DNA from: Stichopus chloronotus
Lineage: Eukaryota; Echinodermata; Holothuroidea; Aspidochirotida; Stichopodidae
Assembly: GCA_021234535.1 (NCBI GenBank)
Contig: CM037836.1
Coordinates: 21,070,769-21,134,768, forward strand
Direction: 5' to 3'
DNA: 64,000 nucleotides
Shown: in pieces, positions 54,501-63,600 of the stretch
Layout: the number at the start of each line of letters is the position of its first letter
Numbering within the stretch: position 1 is the first letter of the stretch
Made by a program: the position numbers and the translations under genes
Notes under the pieces: generated by a model
What the model saw: the letters and a program-made list of their open reading frames with translations, nothing else
What the model was told of the DNA's origin: nothing
Database searches by the model: none

Positions 54501-57500
54501 CTGTCAACGAACATACTGGACACCCTCCTGGTACACAGTGGTACCGTGTGTGCCGCAACTGATAGACCAATCGCCATCAAGTTCCAGGCTAGCTGAAAAG
54601 AAATTACTGAACATTTGATCATCGCTGGCAGACTCTCCAGGACGGCAGCCACATAGGTAGCCACCAAAGAGGTGCGACCTAGGCTAAAAAAACAAGAGTC
54701 TTGACTACATGTATTGTGCATGCATACTGTATATTGGTTGTTGTAGTGCATGTGTGTATGCAATCTCAGTGTTACTTACCACATCAGTCAACTGTGTGTA
54801 GCTAAGTACGAAAGTGAACGTTGGCTACCGATTATTGTGCAGCAAGGTGATGCTCTATGCCACTGGGCTTAGCAAAAACTTTAGCATGTGGCCACAACCA
54901 ACATTTCCTGCGCTTTCAAGTGACATATATTAATTAAAAAAGAAAAAGCACTAACATGGCCTACGCACAATAGCATTAAATCATTGTTAAACCATTCGGT
55001 CTCACCGATAGCCATTAGCAAAAATTTCTTCGTATCAAAACAATGTGCATCAGATGAGTCACAGTAAGTGCATCATTTGAATCTTTGAAAGTTTTATGAA
55101 CAAATTATTCTTGAGCTGTAACAAGTCACTTTAGCATTTCCTGTCTGTGAGAAACTTATTTCTTGAAAAGAAGGCTACTGTCCCACATAATTTCCTACAT
55201 ACACAGCATGATGCTGTGTATTTGCAGATGCAGTTCTAGTAGCTTACACATTGCCTATATCTGGTGCAAGTTAATTATGCTTCAAACAAAGCTTTTCTTC
55301 CATTTTTTTCCCCTTATTATTTTATGGAATTGATGGCTCAAGAACCTGTCATGCTGCCTGCAGAGTGAACCTGAATTCAAGTGGTTGTATAAACAAATCA
55401 GGTCTCCTTTGTATAACTGTCTTCCATTCCAGGGTATGTTTATTCGTGACATTGCAGATTTTATGGGATTGACAGTGCTGACTACCAGATCATGTGAAAC
55501 AAACTAAAAATCACAGGCCTCTGACATGCAGACAATGTTGAAAAGGTGGATTTAAAGAATAAATATTCTTTCCTTTATTCAGGGCTACTTTTGATCCCAA
55601 AACAACATTAAAATTTATGAATGGTGCAGACAGGTACCAATTACTTTCAACTGTTGCTATACATGTTTATAACATTCAAGAAATACATCATTGGGAATAG
55701 AGATATGGAGTGAGCAACAACTGATAACCTGTCAAGGATGTCCTACGTTTGTCTGAACTGAAAATGACCCAAATTATCTTTTCTCTCAAGTTTCCAAAAA
55801 CTTTCTCACCTGACTTTGGTCGACCGTGAAAGTTACCTGTATATCGAAGCAGTTCTTGCGAGTAATCAGGTCTAACAGGTATGGAGGCGCTGTACATACA
55901 TGCTGTGCCTCTGGGGTGCCATATATATTGTGATTCTAATGTAAAATACTTGTTGTAGATCTAATGGTGAGGGAATTTATTCACCTCTGATGAGTTATCC
56001 AATAAATTGTCAACATCTAGTCTCTTTATCATATGAGAAATTTTTTCAGGGAAGGTCTTTAAATGATTGAAAGGCTAGCAACATCATAGACCCTGTTGGG
56101 CTAGATCACCAATATCGCATGTAGGTGTCTTGCACATTCTCACCACAGTTTCTCCGACCCTGGAAGAAGCGGTAATATATTCACACTCCATCAAATTACA
56201 ACATTGGTTTTTGCTATGGAATTAGTAACAAAAATGACAACCAATGACAATGAGCCTTTCACTTCGAAGTGGAACTGACCAAAGTGGGGGTAGATGCAAT
56301 GTTAGGGACGTCCGTTGCAAAATTTAAAACCGTTAAAACCGTCTCCTAGGCATATGACAAATGAAAAAATTTAAGCATGCATTGTGCTGGCAAACATGTG
56401 ACTATGTATGTCAATATCAATTGTGAATATTCCAAAAACACTCAAAGTGCATCTAACTTGTACCCCTTTGTGGAATATACCATTCAGTCAAGCAAGGTTC
56501 TACAGTATGTTCATGGTGACTGGATGACAATTGTAAAATTTTAATATGCACTACCTAAAGCTTGCATGTGTGGATATTCAGTTGTATATGATGAACTCCC
56601 TTCTTCGAAGGGCCATTTGGGTGGACGGCAGTCCCATGGCTGACAGATATGGGGAATGACAAAATAGAAAACGGGTAGAGCATCACAGGGGAGCTTTATG
56701 TGGGGAGCTGTATGTCAGCTGGATGGACAACAACGCAAATTATTAAGGATAGAGGAGCTGCTAGGCTAGGAGCTGGGAAGTAAAGGGGGTAACAAGTTGA
56801 CTGCATTGCATGCAGTGAGTCTAAATGGCTGAACAAACCTTGGCAAGGGCTACCGATATTGTAACCCTTACCCAGAATAGTGAAGCGTTCCAACAAGAAT
56901 TAAAAATGGATTTTAACTGAAAGAGCATTTTCTCAATGTAAGCCCTACAAATCAAAATCTAATCTATTTCATAGCTCAAGATATTGCTGTTTAACAAAAG
57001 ACTGCATAGATGATTAAGTAAGATTTCCACTGACTTGCCTCAAGGTTAAAAAATGTAACATTACCAACTGACTCAAAAAAAAAAAAAAAATCTCCTTTGT
57101 TCTTTGACATTGAAAGGTGGATTTAATCTTGAACTTAGATATTGCATTCACTGTAGAGCGAGTCTCACATACTGTGAAAATGTCTCAACTCTTGCAAATA
57201 GCATAATGTTTCTTCAAAGCAGTCAAGATTGCACAGAAATACAGAGGATATTCAATGGTATCGATGGTATGAAATCAGAGATTTCCCATGGTGCAATGCA
57301 TGACTGTGAAACAGAAATTTCTTTAAAGGCTGTAATGCATCACCCCAGACAGTTACAATTCTCCCAACCACCTACCTCTAGTCCCTCCCTCAGCCTGTCT
57401 TACATTCCTCCACATGTGTAATCAAAACAATGGATCCCTGTGTGCTGCTCTGCATCGTTCGAATTTGCTGGCAATCTAAGGGTACTGTAACTTAGAACCA

Positions 57501-60500
57501 GTTGAGAATTTTCCTTTCAGGGAGGTAAAAATATAGCTTAGGGTGATGCAATACAGCCTTTAAGTATCTGTAACTTACAAAAAGAATATGGTACTTAGAT
57601 ACAGTACAGTGTTCACCAATAACAAGAGAAAAACCTCCATAATTATCCATAATGTATATCCAGCTTCTATAGGTGAATACCTTTAAATTTCTTTTTTTTT
57701 CAGTGGAGAAGGAAAACAGGAGAAACTGATAACACTCACTATGGATAGTAGGGACTGGCAAACCAAATCAAAATAAATACAAGGCCCGATTCCAGTTTTT
57801 TTAACTTATGAAAGTCTGGCTCTCAGTCAGACATACACCACAAACTATGGCATTCACAATGTATCATATTTTTTATGTTCCATCAAAGATATGTTTTGGC
57901 AAACCAAACTAAAATAAATACAAGGCCTGATTTGAGTTTTTTTTAACTTAAGAAAGTCTGACTTTCAGTACACCACAAACTATGGCATTCACAAGATATC
58001 ATATATTTCCTTTATGTTCTATCAAAGATATGTTTTACTGACTGAAAAGTGGTTACTAAATGACAGAGAATAATTTCCACAGCAGACAGTTCAATACCAA
58101 TGCCAATATCTTGGTCCTAACTCAAGAAAAATTTGTTGCCTCAAGGAATGCCAAAATGCAATTTAACAGTGGCAAATTATTGCAAGAAGTCTTTGTTTTT
58201 GAAGCCCTCATTTAACCTTGAAATTTGACACTGGTGAAAATGTAGATTGGCTGTAGAATGTAGAATAGGTGTATTATGTGTACATTAAAACATTGTGAAA
58301 ATCAAGGTCACATCTCTTAAAACTATTGCAATATTTCTTTGAAGTAAGTCAAAATTATAAAGAAATACAAAGGACATTGAGGTAGTTGCACCTGGCTGAC
58401 ATCACAAATTCCCAATTATGCTATGTACCACTTTGAAATAAATGTCGTTTTTCAAAATTCATGTGTCCTTCCGAACTCTGATCATTCTATTGAGGTATGG
58501 TCCTTACCAATAAAGAGAGAAAAAAAGGCCTGTTCCTAATTTCTATGAAAGTTAGCAATTTCCTTCAGTGGACAATCCCTTTTTAACAACAATCCAATGA
58601 GACGTGTCTTTGATGCCCATAAGGTAAAAATTGCACAGAAAGTAATAGCATTAGACAATGCTGCAAAAACATATTGTGTTTGTGTGTGGAAGAAATATGC
58701 GGTCCCATTTGCGGAGACATGGTTGTTGTGCACCAGTTGCACTAAGTCCCTGCTGACAAAGTTGCTATAATATGATTAGATTTTTTTAAGGTTGAATTCC
58801 AAATCATCCCAAATATCTGACAATTCTAAACAGGGTCAAGGATATGAACCAGTTGTTCTGTCAACTTGGGATCTTTTTGCTAAATATACAGGATATGTAT
58901 TCATTTTAGAAGAACTGTGTATGCCTGAAAAGAAAAAGAGTGCAGAGGAAATCATTGTATAGTGGCAGTGGGTCTCCCATGTAAGCAGCAGGCTGACGAG
59001 GTGAAGCTTACCCTAAAACAAGCAGGCCTATACTGTACAGATGTGACAAAGAACCCACAAGAAGAATTAATCTAAGTCAGTGAACGTAAATGAAGATGGA
59101 GAAATTTTGTGAAGACAAAAAAATCGTGGCAAGATGAAAAGTATATATATTATAAAGAAGGGCGAGGAAATAAATTATGGAGGGAAAAATAAATAATGCT
59201 TTTCAAGTTTTCTTTGATGGCTCATCAACTTTTTTGTGGGGTAAAAACATCCTATCTGATAATTGAGAAAACATCAAGTAACCTTAAGGTTCTAGAAAAT
59301 GGCTTCAATGATAAAGACCTTTAACGTTGCAGATGTTAACTTTCTGTGTGACACATTTTGACAGTATATCTGTCATTAACTGAACTCTTATGAACTCTGC
59401 ACTCAGACACATAGTCCACGAAAAAAAACACATTAACATTTGGAGTAAAGCCTCCAGGAGGAATGCTGAGGTAGAATATGAAATGGCATTAAAAACCCAC
59501 ATTAGGATACAGGCAAGGAGAGTTCACTAAGGATACACAGTTTTATGTAACCTCTAAAGTGCAAAGATCAAATGTGCAGCTCAACCACTCACATCATACA
59601 AGGTCAGTGACATGGGAGGGGGGTTGAAGAACCCAAGTTGAGGTGGAGGGCAAATGCTTAACCAGTTTTGATAGGACATAAATTTTGGGAGATATAACAT
59701 TTTGTTCCCCTAATTCTAACACTGTGCCAACTGGTGGCATGATACCTCAAGCAGCTCACGCTACATCATATTATGGAATGCAAACATTCCTCCCAACTCC
59801 TTCATAACAGGCTAATAGGCTTTTATAGTATGCCACAGTACACTGTAACCAGTGGTGGTGCTATGGGGGGATATGGGGCATGAGGGGGCATTTGCCCCTC
59901 CAGATTTTTCCTTGCCCCCCCCCCAGTTGCCCCCCGAGTTGCTCTCACCCTTCCCAATCGGATCTTGTACTCATCCAAAATTAATTTAATCACAAAACTA
60001 TATTGGCATTGGACTGAATAAGAACAGCTTCCGGGGAACCATGATTGATAAATGCCTAATTTATGTTACACAGGATGCCAGTTTTCATATCATGCCCGTA
60101 GCCACTTCAACAGTAGGCCAGCCTGGTCACACCAATTTTCTTTGAAATGTTTACCGTCCAGCACAAGGGAAGGGCGGATAGGTGGTTGTTTTCCTAAATA
60201 TAGGAATATCATTGTTTTCCTAAATATAGGAATGGAATGGAAGTGTATGTAGCCTATGTGCGTGTGTGTGTGTGCACTCGGTGGTACCGTGTAAATGTGA
60301 AATGGTACTCCCAAAGAAAACAGTTGGGAACCTTGGAGTACAGTCAATCGAAAAAATAAATAATATAAAAATAAATAATATACCTTTCTTGGGGCTTAAT
60401 TTTCCACCCAGAGATATGCTAAAACCTCAGAGTTTCCGGGGCTTCGCCCCTTGGACCCCCACCGGGGCTTTGCTCATGGACCCCACCAGGGGCTCTAAGG

Positions 60501-61313
60501 CAGGCCCCTGGAACCCACCCGCAAGGACTCGCGCTTCACGCGAAAATCTCTGCCCCCCAACGTTTTCCTCTGCCCTTAGTTTGCTCCCCCAAGTCTGACA
60601 TTCTGGCGCCACCATTGACTGTAACTTTCTTTCTTCAGAAGGAGAAACAGAGTACTGAATATTAATATCCATTCCCATTGATCTGTCTGATTTCAAGTAA
60701 CAGTGACTGAATGGCTAGGCATTCTTGGAGAGTCTGCATTTTGTAGGGCCAAAAAAAAAATGTCAAGACAATTTTCAAATTCAAATATCTGGAAGATCGA
60801 TGCAGTTCTCTTACAGACTTGTAATCTTTTTCATTGCTTTCTCTTCCCTGAAACACTGATAAAGAACATAGATGGCCAGACGATTGCCAGTAGAACTCAA
60901 ATTCCAGTTTCAAAGGCAGTAATTAATTACCCTAAGCTATATGTTTGGCTTACAGAAAGCAAAATTCTCAACTGGTTCTAAGTTACACTGCTTTTTAATT
61001 GACAGCAAATTCAGAAGACGCAGAGTAGCTCATATTGCACAGCACAAACAGGGATCCGTTGTTATGATTACACATGTGGAGGAATTTTAAACGGGCTGTG
61101 GGAGGGACTAGACGAAAGTGGTTGAGAGAATTGAAACTATCTGGGGTGATGAGTTTTTGTATCAAAACTAACCCTAATAAAGTACATTCCTGTAATTTGT
61201 ACATATCCCACTACAGGACAGTCCTAAATTAAAGAATTAATCAGAATCTATGATTCTCTGCCATGAAGATGATCTCAACTGGTGCAAAACTCACCTGATT
61301 TTCTTTCTGACAT
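27423..61313 (-). CDS. Candidate 172-residue gene of eight short exons, function unknown
   Basis: The exons are 61313-61295, 55935-55810, 47794-47746, 42230-42178, 41863-41828, 40349-40324, 29520-29405 and 27516-27423. Together they give 519 bases, an ATG with A at -3, TAG at the end, all GT-AG introns, and seven junctions that match in phase without a stop. The peptide is hydrophilic and Ser rich in the middle (RAENLSSSSGQYGRM), then acidic (DDVESNEESVVSEEH), then basic (HLSRLKL). No signal peptide or membrane helix is visible, so a soluble intracellular protein is likely. Introns are up to 10.8 kb and hold LINE and MITE insertions. I assembled the exons by eye; individual ones may be wrong and others may be missing. 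Confidence 0.4.
28160..28430 (+). repeat. Dispersed repeat family D, copy 1
   Basis: Shared with 60665-60925. The common text includes TTTCAAGTAACAGTGA, AGAGTCTG.ATTTTGTAGGGCCAA, TTCAAATATCTGGAAGAT and GATTGCCAGT.GAACTCA. The class is unknown. Confidence 0.75.
29405..29520 (-). CDS. Candidate gene, exon 7 (acidic)
   Basis: Thirty-eight codons plus two bases. The peptide runs VDDVESNEESVVSEEHAVIT to QQYDQPGTHSLK. The acceptor is CTTCTCTTTTCAG and the donor is AAGAA|GTATGC. The codon composition looks clearly protein-like. Confidence 0.5.
30538..30955 (+). repeat. Local tandem duplication, about 231 bp apart
   Basis: The segment beginning TTTTTGCTGATATAGGGTGA at 30538 returns at about 30769 as TTTTTGCTCGTACAGGGTGG. 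Both continue through GCAAAATGAT, GTTAGATTTGAACTGAA, AATGATTTT and TTATTCAG.AT.A.AATGTGAT. The copies differ by point changes and small gaps. Confidence 0.8.
32114..32200 (+). mobile_element. TTAA-flanked MITE, copy B (5' part only)
   Basis: TTAAAGGCAGGTACTCATCA, then CCCCAGACAGTT and a degenerate CTAGCCTCTCCC. It loses similarity to the family after about 90 bp. Confidence 0.55.
35160..35560 (-). mobile_element. LINE 3'-end relic (non-LTR retrotransposon)
   Basis: On the minus strand the peptide NTFKSKLKTHLVYKQDEF matches the F-K-x-x-L-K-x-x-L-F ending typical of CR1/L2-type reverse transcriptase ORFs. The preceding 150 bp is a decayed version of the usual segment between a Trp-Asn-x-Leu-Pro motif and this end. 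Frames are broken. Confidence 0.5.
39790..40290 (+). repeat. Dispersed repeat family C, copy 1
   Basis: Shared with 49725-50260. Both have TTCAT.CAAA.GTTACA.AGT.AAACCCT, TTTCACATTGG.AA.TGATAT, TAA.TAAACAAAGGATAACAT, then GAGTCCCTC and ACATCACAAATT.GCA. The class is unknown. Confidence 0.7.
40324..40349 (-). CDS. Candidate gene, exon 6 (26-bp microexon)
   Basis: ADGPKAVE between the acceptor GCCTTGGTTGCAG and the donor GAG|GTACCT. The phase fits both neighbours. At this size, chance resemblance is a real risk. Confidence 0.3.
41828..41863 (-). CDS. Candidate gene, exon 5 (36 bp)
   Basis: GVHHNQVRSFS flanked by CTTAATCCCAG and TCAG|GTAGGT. A second possible donor, AATCAG|GTGAGG, lies inside, but it would break the phase with the next exon. 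Confidence 0.35.
42178..42230 (-). CDS. Candidate gene, exon 4
   Basis: Seventeen codons, SSSGQYGRMRVHECVGA, between the acceptor GAGCTTTCTACAG and the donor GCAG|GTAGGT. The next intron is only 314 bp. Confidence 0.4.
43880..44232. mobile_element. 353-bp hAT-like non-autonomous element with 6-bp duplication
   Basis: The left end is CAGAGCTGCCAACC (43880-43893). The right end, GGTTGGCAGCGCTG (44219-44232), is its inverted repeat in 13 of 14 positions. Direct repeats CTGAAT flank it at 43874-43879 and 44233-44238. The termini suit hAT elements, although those normally make 8-bp duplications. No transposase frame is inside. Confidence 0.65.
44856..45059 (-). CDS. Unassigned 67-codon open frame, protein-like
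   Basis: Open from just after a TAA to TAG with no ATG. The peptide includes YWKDLPLQFGLKYRDHIPSF and AKGYMVPDLVVITVRQ. It has balanced composition and could be a last exon or the decayed end of a mobile-element gene. No strong acceptor is seen, and I do not recognise the family. Confidence 0.22.
   Translation of the reverse strand, partial: TNRNSQTIACNYQGLIKCSSAYWKDLPLQFGLKYRDHIPSFPRQVISRVFKAKGYMVPDLVVITVRQ
45393..45414 (+). repeat. GT-rich microsatellite
   Basis: A short run of GT dinucleotides (TTTTGTGTGTGTGTGTGCATG). Confidence 0.7.
45673..46041. mobile_element. MITE with about 33-bp terminal inverted repeats
   Basis: The left end is TGTGTTCCCATTTGGGCGAG followed by CATGGTGGATC. The complement of the right end is TGTGTTCCCATTCGAGTGAG followed by TGTGGTGGATC. 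About 26 of 33 positions agree. GATCCAC words recur inside. No clear target duplication is visible, and no coding frame. Confidence 0.65.
47746..47794 (-). CDS. Candidate gene, exon 3
   Basis: Fifteen codons, LTGSGVQWRSRAENL, between the acceptor TTTTTCCCAACCTTGCAG and the donor TTAG|GTGAAG. It starts with two bases and ends with two bases of split codons. Confidence 0.4.
48246..48528 (+). CDS. Candidate plus-strand terminal exon, unknown
   Basis: It follows a good acceptor (ACACTTCTCTACCCACAG) and stays open for more than 90 codons to TGA. The peptide includes VDEQFAGGLVFSHVNVTMNP and two Asn-X-Ser/Thr sites. The opposite strand is also open here, and no partner exon was found, so this may be chance. 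Confidence 0.22.
48945..49690 (+). repeat. Dispersed repeat family B, copy 1 (interrupted by a MITE)
   Basis: Shared with 58085-58590. The common text includes ATTGCAAGAAGTCTTTGTC, AAGCCCTCA, AAAGAAATACAAAGGA.ATTCA, TGACATCACAA and TTCCTTCAGTGG. Its left part (CCAATACCTTGCTCCTA) is cut from the rest by MITE copy C. Confidence 0.7.
48972..49227 (+). mobile_element. TTAA-flanked MITE, copy C
   Basis: Full length. The left end GGGCTGTAAGGCATAACCCC follows TTAG, a decayed TTAA. The right end, GGTGATGCAATACAGCCT, is followed by TTAA at 49224-49227. It lies inside repeat family B. Confidence 0.75.
49725..50260 (+). repeat. Dispersed repeat family C, copy 2
   Basis: The counterpart of 39790-40290, directly downstream of repeat family B copy 1. 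Confidence 0.7.
52710..52870 (+). repeat. Dispersed repeat family B, fragment
   Basis: GGTCACAACTC, CTTCTTTAAAGGCAAGTGAA and TTATAAAGAAATACAAA parallel 58300-58375 in order and spacing. Confidence 0.5.
53200..54095 (+). mobile_element. LINE 3'-end relic, CR1/L2-like, frames broken
   Basis: Peptide pieces in several frames follow the order of the reverse-transcriptase C-terminal region: LVTLYNALILPHIDYIS, then LYKYQLGIF, then VTQTQIHTSGATLWNSLP and HSFRASLKKYFFYLLAFDS before a stop. Frameshifts and stops separate them. A 3' tail with AATATAAACTGAATTGAACT ends near 54095. This is a dead, 5'-truncated copy. Confidence 0.85.
54452..54683 (-). CDS. Open, GC-richer segment, possible exon
   Basis: The acceptor CTCTTGTTTTTTTAG is followed by two open frames: GRTSLVATYVAAVLESLPAM, open to a TAA at 54452, and SHLFGGYLCGCRPGESASDD. 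A donor, TTCA|GTAATT, exists at about 54608. On the plus strand a 39-codon ATG frame (MARSCVDRLSTN) also fits. Base composition is coding-like, but strand and frame cannot be settled. Confidence 0.25.
55810..55935 (-). CDS. Candidate gene, exon 2
   Basis: Forty-one codons including SASIPVRPDYSQELLRYTGN. The acceptor is TTTTACATTAG and the donor is TCAG|GTGAGA. An overlapping frame (TAPPYLLDLITRKNCFDIQ, with donor CAG|GTAACT) is also open, so the reading frame is not certain, but the segment looks coding. Confidence 0.45.
57165..57322 (+). repeat. Dispersed repeat family B, fragment
   Basis: TTCTTCAAAGCAGTCAAGAT and AGAAATACAGAGGATATTCA align with 58330-58385. The fragment is cut off by MITE copy D. 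Confidence 0.55.
57323..57563 (+). mobile_element. TTAA-flanked MITE, copy D (best preserved)
   Basis: TTAA at 57323-57326 and 57560-57563 bracket terminal inverted repeats AGGCTGTAATGCATCACCC and, as complement, AGGCTGTATTGCATCACCC. The core is 233 bp with no open frame. TTAA duplication is the signature of piggyBac-type transposition. Confidence 0.85.
57757..58034 (+). repeat. Tandem duplication, 141-bp period
   Basis: GGCAAACCAAA.TAAAATAAA starts at 57757 and again at 57898. Both units continue through CAAGGCC.GATT, TTTTTTTAACTTA.GAAAGTC, ACACCACAAACTATGGCATT and ATCAAAGATATGTTTT. They differ at roughly one site in ten. Confidence 0.9.
58085..58590 (+). repeat. Dispersed repeat family B, copy 2
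   Basis: The uninterrupted counterpart of the repeat at 48945-49690. Class unknown. Confidence 0.7.
59850..60617. mobile_element. 768-bp hAT-type non-autonomous element with perfect 8-bp duplication
   Basis: ACTGTAAC at 59842-59849 is repeated exactly at 60618-60625. The element starts CAGTGGTGGTGCTA and ends TGGCGCCACCATTG, inverted repeats matching at 11 of 14 positions. Inside are C-rich and G-rich ends, a GGACCCCCACCGGGGCTTTG-like duplicated block near 60440-60520, and a 26-bp direct repeat at 60186-60238 (TTGTTTTCCTAAATATAGGA). No transposase is encoded. Confidence 0.88.
60665..60925 (+). repeat. Dispersed repeat family D, copy 2
   Basis: The counterpart of 28160-28430, lying between the hAT element and MITE copy E. 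Confidence 0.75.
60928..61167 (-). mobile_element. TTAA-flanked MITE, copy E (reverse orientation)
   Basis: Read on the minus strand it carries ACTCATCACCCCAGATAGTT, TAGTCCCTCCCACAGCCC, AATCATAACAACGGATCCC and AACCAGTTGAGAATTTTGC, the family order. Both TTAA ends are worn. Confidence 0.65.
61295..61313 (-). CDS. Candidate gene, exon 1 (start)
   Basis: ATG TCA GAA AGA AAA TCA G, then the donor GTGAGT. An in-frame TAA lies upstream. It is short, so its support is mainly the strong donor and the phase match to the next exon. Confidence 0.3.
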
Positions 61314-63081
61314 AATGAGACTATTCAAAAAGCACTGCTTTTCATTCCCCTTTTAAGCAGATGTTTATTTGTGTATGTATTTAGCATATGTAGTTAGGCA
61401 TCTTGATGGTTTTTTTTTTTTTTTTATTTCCCATCAATGTTCCTCGATCTGCGCTTTTGCGTAACGTTACAAAATTTGTACTCCATGCTGAGGGGAAATG
61501 AATGTTACACTTAACGATGCGACAACTCCATGTTCACCAATGAGCAAATGTGTCCTAATACATCACGCTACACATACCTAGCAAGCAACTCCATGGTAAA
61601 ATGTTCCATCAATAAATTGTTTGTTTGTACAAAGCAGCACATGCTTGACCACGAAGAGAAGGAGCGCAGGCCAGGTTGTGGACGCTGAGCTCCATTTGCA
61701 ATTTTGCAACCAGGGACGACATTTTAGCAATTTTTGTCTTGTGGTCCAAGAGACAACTAAAATGTAAAATGTGGTTGTCCTTCTCAAAATTTATTTGTCC
61801 CGTCAAAAATTATGCCATGATGTATTGTTAGGTTGCTGTACCATGAACATATTTACACTATGCTTTTAGCAACTTCCTGGTCACATTTCATTACATTGTT
61901 TCAAACACTGTTAATAAAAATCTTAAAGTGATTCAACCTCTAAAGAATCTGGTTGCCAAAAGGACAACCTGGTGACTAAGTTTTGTGGTCCTTGAGAGAC
62001 TTTGGGCATCTCAAACCAATGGCAGGACTAACTACTAATGAATCACTGGCAACCATGAACAAATTCATCAATGTGAATCAGCAAACTATATCCTAAATGC
62101 CCACTATAACTGATGTCAACAAAGCTCAGCGCTAAAATCTATAACCTCTATGCTACTTGTTCTTTTTATGTGGTAGCAGCAGCACAGGCAGGCAGGAGGG
62201 TTTTCAACCACAGCATGGTCTCTGAAGGAAATATGACTCTTTCGTTGTACTTTTGCTACACCAGTCACTGACTACCAATTGAATTTTTTTCTACTATGGC
62301 ACTCAGAGTGCAAATAGAATACCACTCATGTCACATAATCCGATGATACCAGATACTATCAGAGGCAAACAAATAACATTTGGTCCAGAAGATCTGGAAC
62401 AAACAAACTTGCCTTAATGTTTCTCTTTCACATTTCTTTTTGTTTCATGCACAGGGCAGGGGGGTGGGTGGGTCATGGATCCACGTTAAATTTCACGTAA
62501 AAACAGGTGGTTTCAATTGTAGTAAATGCAAACAAAATTATTAATGATACTATTATGTTAAATAAAACTGGTCTGTAGACAATTCTGCTACAGGAAGAAT
62601 CCACCTGGGGTACATTCATCTATTACTGCCATCCGTGGGGATCCATTAATTGCAAATCATGTTTTTGTGATTCTGTTGTTAGTGCCGTGAACTAATTCCC
62701 GGGAGATATACAGGGTTACTGTGTATAACCGTCCCAACGGAGCAAATAAATACAGAGGAGCTGGGATGGGAAGGTAACCACGAATCAACTTTCAATGTTC
62801 AGACAATTTTCGGTATAAAGGTGAAATTTTCAATCAGAGGAAGTGTAACATGACCCACTGAAGCTACTTTTCTTGTTTGTGCACAGCAAGGAAAAGAAGA
62901 ACAAAATGTCACAATGACAAAAACCGGTCTTAGTTGAAATTTTGGGGCAAATTTTGAAATAAAAAAAAGCACCACAACAAGGAAGTGGCAACAGACACAT
63001 AATCACTGCCAGTATTTGAGATCTTGGAACTAAGAAAAACATGAAATTTCCCCTGAATATGATATATGAGTCTTTGATCAG

Positions 63082-63246
63082 GTTGAACTTGAATTTGAAA
63101 GTTTTAGGATCAGGAAGCCCACATGGGATCATCCAGGACCCTATATCATATTGATCGTGGATGAAGGCCAGCGAGATTTGCCTGCTCTCATCGATGAGTG
63201 TCCAGAGGATAACAAGGCAGGGCTGAAACCAGAAAATCACCAATGA
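63082..63246 (+). CDS. Open segment, possible exon (either strand)
   Basis: After GATCAG the plus strand is open for 54 codons to TGA, including PTWDHPGPYIILIVDEGQRD. The minus strand is also open in the codon-aligned frame (LIDESRQISLAFIHDQYD). A rough count of codon-first G and purine favours the plus strand, but the splice sites are weak on both. Product unknown. Confidence 0.25.
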   Translation, partial: VELEFESFRIRKPTWDHPGPYIILIVDEGQRDLPALIDECPEDNKAGLKPENHQ

Positions 63247-63510
63247 AAAACTGCTCCTGGGACCGCCATTTTATGTCCCCATCCCATGGACAAAAGTGTA
63301 TCCCTCAGTCTTTAGCCACTTTCCCAATTAAAGGCTGGGAGGGGTGGAGAAATCGCCCAGCTTAAGCAGTCCATCAGATGTACTATGCAACCTGAAGGCG
63401 GGCAAGACCCACAGTTAAATTGAACAACAGGAACCCAAACATCCCCTCAGGACCACTGTAAACAGCTTAACTGAACTAGCCACATTTGAATCCCCCAGAA
63501 ATTTTTCAAG

Positions 63511-63600
63511 TGGTTCAGCCAGGATTTGACTCAGGGACCTGCAGATTGCAAGACCGACACTCTAACCCAGAAGCTTACTCCCCACCCCAGCTCTTGAACC
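63511..63600 (-). repeat. tRNA-like SINE head
   Basis: On the minus strand an A-box-like TGGGTTAGAGTG (63569-63558) is followed 25 bases later by a B-box-like GAGTCAAATCC (63532-63522). CGGTCTTGCAATC lies between them, like an anticodon arm. It does not fold into an intact tRNA, so a tRNA-derived SINE is the better call. Confidence 0.5.

Larger units (their letters stand above)
47795..55809. other. Repeat-rich intron of the candidate gene
   Basis: This would be intron 2 of the eight-exon model. It contains repeat families B and C, a nested MITE and a LINE relic. There is also an open plus-strand segment at 48.2-48.5 kb and an open minus-strand segment at 54.5 kb. Confidence 0.35.

Noticed and set aside
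63511..63600. An intact tRNA gene
   Set aside because: A and B boxes are recognisable, but the acceptor, D and T stems do not pair, so it is listed as a SINE head.
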